Assembly: GCA_002385665.1 (NCBI GenBank)
Contig: DGDX01000021.1
Span: forward strand, 472 to 11,779
Direction of reading: 5' to 3'
Length of the DNA stretch: 11,308 nucleotides
Source: Firmicutes bacterium UBA3941
GTDB taxonomy: Bacteria; Bacillota; Clostridia; Caldicoprobacterales; UBA3941
The notes below the pieces were generated by a model. That model searched no databases. It was not told the DNA's origin and saw nothing but the letters and a program-made list of their open reading frames with translations. The position numbers were made by a program, and so were the translations under genes. Each line of letters starts with the position of its first letter. Position 1 is the stretch's first letter. Of the stretch, positions 6,355 to 11,308 are shown piece after piece.

Positions 6355-7077
6355 ATGGAACAGGAAAGATTTTATAGACGCTTTCACGACTCCACTGATC
6401 TGGTACATTTTAATGTCAAGGTAAGGGAAACGGATCTGGATATCGGAGCCCGGAAGATACTTGTGGAGGAAGCCTTGGAGTTAGTCAGGAAATACCGCAG
6501 GGAAATAGAAGCCTATACAAGAAAAGTTCCTGGATTTTTAACCTCCCTCAAGCCCCTGTCTTGCAGACCTAATGCTCCTTCTATAATTAAGGAAATGTGT
6601 CTGGCTGCTGAAAAAGCCGGAGTAGGGCCCATGGCTGCCGTAGCCGGTGCCATATCCCAGTACGTAGGCCAGGGCCTCTTAGCATTTACCCGGGAAATAA
6701 TAGTCGAAAACGGCGGTGATATCTATATAAAAAGTAATAGGGATAGAATAATAGGGGTTTATGCTGGCGAATCCCCCCTGTCCGGCAAGGTGGGAATTAA
6801 AATAAGGGCCGGGGATTGCCCTATGGGGGTATGCACCTCTTCAGGAAAGGTGGGGCACTCCCTTAGCTTTGGCAAGGCCGATGCAGCGGTAATTTTAGCT
6901 CCCAATACCATTTTGGCGGATGCAGTTGCCACGGCTACATGCAACCTGGTAAAGGCTGCAGATCATATCCAGGATGCAGTAGATTTTGCCAAGGGAATAG
7001 ATGGTGTCGCCGGAGTAGTGGTGATAATGGAGGACAGGCTGGGGGCCTGGGGAAAGGTTGAACTGGTCAGTTTGTAG
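6355..7077 (+). CDS. UPF0280 (COG2122) ApbE-like protein
   Basis: The 240 residues match the UPF0280 family over the full length. Motifs are DLVHFNVKVRETDL, EFLTSL-like PGFLTSLKPL, GVGPMAAVAGAI (89-100), VENGGDIYIKSNRDR (117-131), PLSGKVGI and CTSSGKVGHSLSFGKADA (160-177). The GGD and TSSG blocks resemble ApbE flavin transferases. In Methanosarcina a homologue helps assimilate sulfide into homocysteine when sulfide is low; the chemistry is not settled. Its position 53 bases after the HcyBio/ferredoxin pair on the same strand, with no terminator between, supports the same role here. The ATG has GGGG (6346-6349) five bases upstream, and a stronger AGGGAG (6335-6340) is rather far away. No terminator is seen after it. 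Confidence 0.9.
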   Translation: MEQERFYRRFHDSTDLVHFNVKVRETDLDIGARKILVEEALELVRKYRREIEAYTRKVPGFLTSLKPLSCRPNAPSIIKEMCLAAEKAGVGPMAAVAGAISQYVGQGLLAFTREIIVENGGDIYIKSNRDRIIGVYAGESPLSGKVGIKIRAGDCPMGVCTSSGKVGHSLSFGKADAAVILAPNTILADAVATATCNLVKAADHIQDAVDFAKGIDGVAGVVVIMEDRLGAWGKVELVSL

Positions 7078-7147
7078 AATTAATCCGGATAGAGTTAACC
7101 AAATATTGTCTGTAGGTTGAAGATAATAAAATAGTGAAAACTGCTAT

Positions 7148-7176
7148 TTGACTTTTTGCGTCAGATAGTATAAAAT
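7148..7176 (+). promoter_or_regulatory. Promoter of tRNA-Arg(CCT)
   Basis: TTGACT (7148-7153), a 17-base spacer and TAAAAT (7171-7176) form a near-consensus sigma-A promoter. Transcription would start near 7183 and run about 55 bases before the tRNA. An inverted repeat TTTCGT-TCCTT-ACGAAA (7179-7195) sits across the expected start site. Confidence 0.7.
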
Positions 7177-7238
7177 AGTTTCGTTCCTTACGAAAGGCTC
7201 TTGTTATAAAACCAGCTTGATTAATAGCTGAATTATAG

Positions 7239-7315
7239 GCACCCGTAGCTCAGGAGGATAGAGCACCGGTTTCCTAAACCGGGTGTCGGGGGTTCGAGTC
7301 CCTCCGGGTGTACCA
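7239..7315 (+). tRNA. tRNA-Arg (anticodon CCT)
   Basis: The acceptor arm GCACCCG pairs with CGGGTGT (the outer pair is G-U). The D-arm is TAGCTCAG-type, the anticodon stem CCGGT/ACCGG encloses TTCCTAA, the T-arm is GGGGGTTCGAGTCCC-like, and CCA is encoded (7313-7315). The anticodon at 7273-7275 is CCT, reading AGG. AGG is a very common arginine codon in the genes of this window, so this is likely a major tRNA here. Confidence 0.97.
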
Positions 7316-7317
7316 AC

Positions 7318-7358
7318 AAACCCAGCCGTATCAATACTGATGGCTGGGTTTATTTTTT
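7318..7358 (+). terminator. Terminator of tRNA-Arg(CCT)
   Basis: AAACCCAGCC (7318-7327) pairs perfectly with GGCTGGGTTT (7342-7351) around a 14-base loop, followed by ATTTTTT. On the other strand it could also stop mscL, but the T-run there is shorter (TTTGTTGG). Confidence 0.93.
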
Positions 7359-7405
7359 ATTGTTGTTATATAGAATCCTGAAATATACAATTTATCTAAG
7401 TATAA

Positions 7406-7873
7406 TTAATCCACAACTTGAGCTTCTTCTGTATCCAATAGTGAGGTGCAGTTGGGGCAGCGGGTGGCCTCCAAGGGTATAGAGCTAATACAATAGGGGC
7501 ATGCTTTTGTGGTGGGCTCGGCGGGTGCCGGCTTGGGCCTTAGTTTGTTTATCTGACGGATGACTATAAAGATGGAGAATGCGATAATAAAGAAGTCAAT
7601 CAATGCAGATATGAACAATCCGTAGTTCAATGTAGCGGCTCCATTTTCCGCGGCCTCCGCCAAAGTCCTATACTTGTTCCCATCAAGGCTTATAAAGAGG
7701 TTTGCAAAATCTACATTTCCGGTGACCTTTCCCGTAAGCAGGCTTATGACAGGCATAATGATATCATCCACCAGGGATGTAACTATTTTGCCGAAAGCCC
7801 CACCGATTATGACACCGATGGACAGATCTACAACATTTCCCCTGGTTGCAAACTCCTTAAATTCTTTCCACAC
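7406..7873 (-). CDS. mscL: Large-conductance mechanosensitive channel with C-terminal zinc ribbon
   Basis: A pentameric inner-membrane channel that opens under membrane tension to release solutes during hypo-osmotic shock. The 155 residues start with [20 protein letters not shown], followed by [18 protein letters not shown], the classic MscL N-terminal amphipathic helix and pore helix TM1 (about 14-46). TM2 is at about 84-107. The usual C-terminal helical bundle is replaced by a proline/alanine linker (113-120) and a probable zinc ribbon: CPYC (125-128) and CPNC (139-142) in [19 protein letters not shown]. The GTG start has AAAGGAGCT (complement of 7881-7889) seven bases upstream. It reads opposite to its neighbours and converges on the tRNA terminator. 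Confidence 0.95.
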   Translation of the reverse strand: MWKEFKEFATRGNVVDLSIGVIIGGAFGKIVTSLVDDIIMPVISLLTGKVTGNVDFANLFISLDGNKYRTLAEAAENGAATLNYGLFISALIDFFIIAFSIFIVIRQINKLRPKPAPAEPTTKACPYCISSIPLEATRCPNCTSLLDTEEAQVVD

Positions 7874-8221
7874 TTACACCAGCTCCTTTATTATACAAAT
7901 ATACAGACGGAAGCATGTCCTCCACTTGTACAGGTGGTGGGTTACAACCGTATAATTCATTCTAACACGGCAGCTTATAAAGGGAAACATGTATTTATTG
8001 ATACCACCTCAATAGTAGAATTTGTTTTATTATGATATACTGTATTACGTTGATAAGTTTTAAACAATTAACCTCTTGTGCCAGTTCATAATCTTAGGAA
8101 ACAGGCTATTGATAAGCGGATGACTTCATTGATTTGGCTTTCTCCAAATCGATGCCGGAAGAGGAAAGTTTCAAATATGATTGACTGGTACGACGGGTTA
8201 ATTAAGTTTATTTAAAGGGGT
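7874..8221. other. Divergent intergenic region between mscL and the AEC permease gene
   Basis: About 350 bases with no convincing gene. It holds the mscL ribosome site (7881-7889), a 16-base near-palindrome at 7922-7937 (CCACTTGTACAGGTGG, one G-T pair), an extended -10 TGA-TATACT at 8033-8041 that could start the AEC gene transcript near 8048, and a strong hairpin at 8127-8154. No clear -35 box was found for either gene. Confidence 0.6.
8127..8154 (+). promoter_or_regulatory. 11-bp hairpin in the leader of the AEC permease gene
   Basis: CATTGATTTGG (8127-8137) pairs with CCAAATCGATG (8144-8154), one T-G wobble, around loop CTTTCT. No T-run follows, so it is not a normal terminator. It lies about 70 bases before the start codon and may be a leader element or a protein site. 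Confidence 0.55.
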
Positions 8222-9196
8222 GTGTTTGCTATTAAAGTCTTTTTACATATTATAAACAATAATATAATACCCATTTTTTTGTTGATTGCTTTAGGATATG
8301 TACTGAATAAGAGATTTGATATGGATATAAAGACCTTGAGTAAGGCAAACTTCTATATATTTGTTCCCATATTTGTGTTCACTAACCTATACGCCACCCA
8401 CATTCCCCCAGAGGTGCTGAAGGTGGCCCTGTTTGCTGCATTGGTTTTGGTTTTAAACCTGCTGATAGGTACTGTCATTTCCAGGATTGCAGGGCACGAT
8501 ACGGGGAAAAAATATGCCTTCTTAAACTCCATCATGTTCTATAACTCGGGTAATGTAGGGCTTCCCCTAATCACCCTGGTCTTTAGCAGTGCTCCTTTTG
8601 TAATAGGCGGAAATACTCCATACTTAGATATTGCCGTAACTGCCCAGATCACGGTCCTGGCTGTTCAAAATATTACTACCAATACCTTTGGTTTTTTCAA
8701 TGCCGGCAGGGCAAGTCTTCATTGGAAGGATTCCATAAAAAGGGTATTTGGTATGCCGGTCATCTATATGATTCCGGCGGCATTTATTCTTAAACTTGTC
8801 CCCTACGATCTGACTCGGATTCCGGTATGGATTGGATTGGAATATATTAAAAATGGGATGATATCCATTGCCCTAATCACTTTGGGGATCCAACTTTCAA
8901 AGACCAAATTTCAGATTAGAAACAGGGACGCCTATACATCAGTCCTGGTTAGACTCCTGGGTGGGCCTTGTATTGCCTTTATCCTCATAAAGCTTATGGG
9001 GTTTAGCGGAGCCCTTGCTCAGGCACTGATGATTTCGACGTCCGTACCTACCGCTGTTAATTCCGCTCTTATCGCTGTGGAAACCGACAACCATCCTGAT
9101 TTTTCTTCCCAGGCCGTATTTTTATCCACTATTCTTAGCGCCATAACCCTGTCCCTGGTAATATATATATCCAGATTACTTTTCCCCGTAGCTTAA
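8222..9196 (+). CDS. AEC-family permease (auxin efflux carrier-like)
   Basis: A polytopic inner-membrane protein of 324 residues with about ten hydrophobic helices, of the AEC family (Pfam Mem_trans) whose bacterial members carry small organic acids such as malate. Family marks are PIFLLIALGYVLNKRF at the start, NSGNVGLP (108-115) in the first half, and SVPTAVNSALIAVE (274-287) near the end, the two broken-helix regions that line the substrate path. The substrate cannot be told. The start is uncertain: the GTG at 8222 is only one base after the ribosome site AAAGGGG (8214-8220), and the only other nearby in-frame candidate is an ATT at 8231 with ten-base spacing. It is transcribed alone and ends at a terminator shared with the convergent protease gene. 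Confidence 0.88.
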   Translation: MFAIKVFLHIINNNIIPIFLLIALGYVLNKRFDMDIKTLSKANFYIFVPIFVFTNLYATHIPPEVLKVALFAALVLVLNLLIGTVISRIAGHDTGKKYAFLNSIMFYNSGNVGLPLITLVFSSAPFVIGGNTPYLDIAVTAQITVLAVQNITTNTFGFFNAGRASLHWKDSIKRVFGMPVIYMIPAAFILKLVPYDLTRIPVWIGLEYIKNGMISIALITLGIQLSKTKFQIRNRDAYTSVLVRLLGGPCIAFILIKLMGFSGALAQALMISTSVPTAVNSALIAVETDNHPDFSSQAVFLSTILSAITLSLVIYISRLLFPVA

Positions 9197-9214
9197 GACA
9201 GGCTTTCCTGTTGA

Positions 9215-9257
9215 ATAGAAAAAGGCCATCCCAACAATAAGGGGGTGGCCTTTCTAT
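9215..9257. terminator. Bidirectional terminator between the AEC permease and protease genes
   Basis: AAAGGCCATCCC (9221-9232) pairs with GGGGGTGGCCTTT (9241-9253), one extra G, around loop AACAATAA. ATAG and CTAT flanks extend it. The plus-strand transcript ends in CCTTTCTAT. On the minus strand the stem is followed by TTTTTCTATTC, the better U-run. Confidence 0.88.
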
Positions 9258-9267
9258 CCAGTATACA

Positions 9268-10536
9268 CTAGTCTCTGATAATCCTTTCCAGATCGATTAT
9301 CCCCCGCCCTTCTGCGTTGCTGTTATTTACGATGGGAACTGCGTTGTCCATCAGGGCTTCCTTTATTCTGGAAGGGGTCCATGATGGGTATTTTTGCAAA
9401 AGCAAGGCAGCGGCGCCCGATACCATCGGTGTTGCCACCGATGTACCCGACATAGTGGTATATGGTGTTATAGATCCGGTGTTCCTCTGCCCGGATTTAT
9501 AATCCTTATTGGTGTTAACAGAAACCACCTTTACCCCCGGTGCAGTGATATCGGGTTTTATGCGGCTGCCAACAGGGCCCCTGCTGGAAAATTCAGCTAT
9601 GGTATCGTCGGCTATGTTTGGGGTACGCTTATCATCCACTGCGCCCACGGTTATAACCTTGGGGCTTATACCGGGAGAGGTGATGGTGGACGGTTTGGGA
9701 CCTGAGTTGCCGGCTGCTACCACAACGGTTATACCCCTATCCCAAAGGGCGTCGACTCCTCTCACCATGGCATCATTTCTGGATATCCTGCTGGCATCAG
9801 TACCCAGGGACATGGATAGCACCTTGATGTCATATTCCTTTTGGTGATCTGCGATCCATTGTATAGCGGCTAATATATCGGAAGTATTCCCGCTGCCATC
9901 CTTGTTTAAGGCTTTTAAGGCTATGATATCCGCTTCAGGTGCTATCCCTTGATACTTTCCCCGAGAAAGATAACCGTTACCCGCCGCGACCCCAGCTACA
10001 AAACTGCCGTGGCCGTTATCATCGTAAGGTGCGTCCTTTTTTTCTACAAAGTCCTTAAATCCCTTTATCCTGTTCTTTGGTCTTAAAAAATCAGGATGTG
10101 GATAAATACCTGTATCGATAAAGGCAATGCAGACACCCTTGCCCTTATATCCCGAGTTATTGACTATATCGGACTTTATCTCCCTTGAGGCAATGTCCAT
10201 CTGGGTCTTGACTGAAGCGTCCGCCGCTATATATTTCACATATCTGGCCGAGGCCAAATCCATCAGCTTGGATGCGGATATCTCCACGCTAAAGCTGTCG
10301 ATAAGTGGATATTCATACTTGATCTTCCCGCCAAGCTCACCTAAGATCTTTTGACACCTGTCATCACAGCCGTCGTGGGAATGTAAAATTATAGAGACCT
10401 TTTGTTCGGACATGGCGCTCATGGTTTTCATAAGCTCCGGATCTATCTTATTTAATATAGCTCTCCTGTTAAATATTGTTAACTCCCCCTTGTCTCTTAC
10501 TATTAAATGAATACAAAGGGCCATCATGGCCGACAT
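9268..10536 (-). CDS. AprX-like subtilisin family serine protease (S8)
   Basis: A subtilase of 422 residues. The triad is visible: Asp141 in FIDTGIYPHPD, His176 in DDNGHGSFVAG, and Ser366 in TMSGTSVATPMVSG, with the oxyanion Asn277 in AAGNSGP. The layout resembles Bacillus subtilis AprX (442 residues): a roughly 110-residue N-terminal pro-region containing KVSIILHSHDGC, then the catalytic domain, with blocks such as GIYPHPD, APYDDNGHG, SPGISPKVITVGAVDD and FSSRGP. No signal peptide is seen, so it is probably cytoplasmic. The start is uncertain. The ATG at 10536 has no ribosome site and sits in the loop of a GC hairpin (10529-10544); a later ATG near residue 36 has GGAG close upstream. It is the only plus-opposed gene besides mscL. 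Confidence 0.9.
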   Translation of the reverse strand: MSAMMALCIHLIVRDKGELTIFNRRAILNKIDPELMKTMSAMSEQKVSIILHSHDGCDDRCQKILGELGGKIKYEYPLIDSFSVEISASKLMDLASARYVKYIAADASVKTQMDIASREIKSDIVNNSGYKGKGVCIAFIDTGIYPHPDFLRPKNRIKGFKDFVEKKDAPYDDNGHGSFVAGVAAGNGYLSRGKYQGIAPEADIIALKALNKDGSGNTSDILAAIQWIADHQKEYDIKVLSMSLGTDASRISRNDAMVRGVDALWDRGITVVVAAGNSGPKPSTITSPGISPKVITVGAVDDKRTPNIADDTIAEFSSRGPVGSRIKPDITAPGVKVVSVNTNKDYKSGQRNTGSITPYTTMSGTSVATPMVSGAAALLLQKYPSWTPSRIKEALMDNAVPIVNNSNAEGRGIIDLERIIRD

Positions 10537-10607
10537 CTATCGGCGCTAAGGGTTATAGTAAAACCCGGCAGATATCCCTGATATATAATATGAAGGGAGT
10601 AAAAAAT

Positions 10608-10697
10608 GTGACACGCTTGCTGATGTCTGAAAGTTCCTTATTGATATTGCATAGAAAATATGACATAATATCCACTGTATCTTATATCTCATTATGA
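10608..10697 (+). CDS. Possible 29-residue small ORF upstream of tadA
   Basis: A GTG at 10608 has AAGGGAG (10593-10599) eight bases upstream and opens a 29-codon frame (VTRLLMSESSLLILHRKYD...) that stops at 10695-10697. The stop is 17 bases before the TTG start chosen for tadA. The tadA promoter lies inside it. No homology was recognised. The good ribosome site is the only support. Confidence 0.2.
   Translation: MTRLLMSESSLLILHRKYDIISTVSYISL
10641..10669 (+). promoter_or_regulatory. Promoter of tadA
   Basis: TTGATA (10641-10646), a 17-base spacer and CATAAT (10664-10669) preceded by TGA give a sigma-A promoter with extended -10. Transcription would start near 10676, leaving about 40 bases before the TTG start. 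Confidence 0.65.
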
Positions 10698-10714
10698 TCC
10701 AGGGTGTGAATCCA

Positions 10715-11170
10715 TTGTATGAAAGGTTTATGAGAGAAGCCCTTAAGGAAGCTCAAAAGGCTTACGATATGGGAGAAGTGCCTGTTGGGGCGGTAATAGT
10801 TAAAGATAACGATATAATTGCAAGGGGTCATAACCTAAGGGAGAGGGATCAAAATCCCATACTTCATGCAGAGATTATAGCAATCCATAGAGCTGCCTGG
10901 GCAGTCAAAAGCTGGAGATTGACGGGCTGTGAGATTTATGTTACCATTGAACCGTGTCCAATGTGCGCCGGAGCCATGGTCCAAGGACGTTTGGATAGAC
11001 TTGTGTTCGGAGCCAGGGATCCTAAATCCGGATGTGCTGGGAGCCTCTATGATCTGGTCAGGGATCGGCGATTTAACCATAGGCTGGAGGTCATAGAAGG
11101 GGTCCTGGAAGATGAATGCAGCCAGATTATCAAAGATTTTTTCCGGATGAAAAGGGAACAAAAACTTTAG
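10715..11170 (+). CDS. tadA: tRNA-specific adenosine deaminase TadA
   Basis: Deaminates adenosine 34 to inosine in tRNA-Arg(ACG), allowing one tRNA to read CGU, CGC and CGA. It is a zinc-dependent cytidine-deaminase-fold dimer and is essential in many bacteria. The 151 residues have the family length. Zinc ligand His51 and catalytic Glu53 lie in LHAEIIAI, and zinc ligands Cys81 and Cys84 in EPCPMCAGAM. EVPVGAVIV and IARGHNLRE are typical. TTG 10715 is preferred: AGGGTG (10701-10706) is eight bases upstream and the product starts MYERFMREALKEA like other TadA proteins. The upstream in-frame ATG (10694) has no ribosome site. tRNA-Ser follows 50 bases on. tadA near a tRNA-Ser and, outside this window, dnaX is common near the origin in Firmicutes. 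Confidence 0.95.
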   Translation: MYERFMREALKEAQKAYDMGEVPVGAVIVKDNDIIARGHNLRERDQNPILHAEIIAIHRAAWAVKSWRLTGCEIYVTIEPCPMCAGAMVQGRLDRLVFGARDPKSGCAGSLYDLVRDRRFNHRLEVIEGVLEDECSQIIKDFFRMKREQKL

Positions 11171-11220
11171 GACGCGAAGTGGTTTGTAAAATTGCTTCAA
11201 TTCTAAAACATAATAGATAT

Positions 11221-11308
11221 GGAGGGTTGTCCGAGAGGTTGAAGGAGCTGGTCTCGAAAACCAGTGTACCGCAAGGTATCTAGGGTTCGAATCCCTAACC
11301 CTCCGCCA
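11221..11308 (+). tRNA. tRNA-Ser (anticodon CGA)
   Basis: The acceptor arm GGAGGGT pairs with ACCCTCC, the anticodon stem CTGGT/ACCAG encloses CTCGAAA, a long variable arm (GTACCGCAAGGTATC type) marks a class II tRNA, the T-arm has GGGTTCGAATCCC, and CCA is encoded (11306-11308). The anticodon at 11255-11257 is CGA, reading UCG. It ends exactly at the last base of the window, so its terminator is not seen. CATAAT at 11209-11214 is a possible -10, but it would start transcription almost at the mature 5' end. Confidence 0.96.

Noticed and set aside
8185..8202. T-box-like string TGGTACGACGGG before the AEC permease gene
   Set aside because: The T-box antiterminator needs an intact TGGNACCGCG core, which is broken here, and there is no specifier stem or terminator.
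9394..9847. Plus-strand open frames of about 100 codons over the protease gene
   Set aside because: They are antisense shadows of the subtilisin catalytic domain, which carries all three catalytic residues in the other strand.
10097..10105. Exact DnaA box inside the protease gene
   Set aside because: A single box in coding sequence is expected by chance in a genome and has no neighbours.

Overview
The window looks like chromosomal DNA of a low-to-mid GC Gram-positive anaerobe of the Clostridia type. I infer this from strong AGGAGG-type ribosome binding sites, free use of TTG and GTG starts, heavy AGG (Arg) and ATA (Ile) codon use, tRNA genes with encoded CCA, and the gene content (an AprX-type subtilisin, a zinc-ribbon MscL, and a TadA gene next to tRNA-Ser). 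No species can be named. No mobile element, CRISPR array or broken gene was found.

Layout. 1-130: tRNA-Arg(ACG) and its terminator. 131-460: a non-coding stretch with five perfect and several near-perfect DnaA boxes plus two palindromes, which looks like a replication origin or another DnaA-binding locus. 563-1969: uxaC (uronate isomerase). 2074-2586: a small LiaF-like membrane protein. 2706-4583: htpG (Hsp90), with a sigma-A type promoter whose -35 box lies inside a perfect palindrome. 4619-7077: a structured leader followed by a three-gene operon (HcyBio/DUF39 protein, NIL-domain ferredoxin, UPF0280 ApbE-like protein) that matches the sulfide-to-homocysteine genes known from methanogens. 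7148-7358: promoter, tRNA-Arg(CCT) and terminator. 7406-7873 (minus): mscL with a C-terminal zinc ribbon. 7874-8221: a divergent intergenic region with a strong hairpin. 8222-9196: an AEC-family permease, ending at a shared bidirectional terminator. 9268-10536 (minus): an AprX-like cytoplasmic serine protease. 10715-11170: tadA (tRNA adenosine deaminase). 11221-11308: tRNA-Ser(CGA), ending at the last base of the window.

How the parts relate. TadA makes inosine-34 in tRNA-Arg(ACG), and the gene for that tRNA opens the window. tadA next to a tRNA-Ser gene recalls the origin-proximal tadA/scRNA/dnaX/recR neighbourhood of Bacillus and its relatives. This agrees with the DnaA-box cluster and with most genes reading away from it. 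HtpG, AprX and MscL are general stress and proteostasis functions, and uxaC stands alone without other uronate genes. The points most worth following are the DnaA-box cluster that is not beside dnaA in this window, the unassigned leader RNA and linked sulfur operon, and the palindrome over the htpG promoter.
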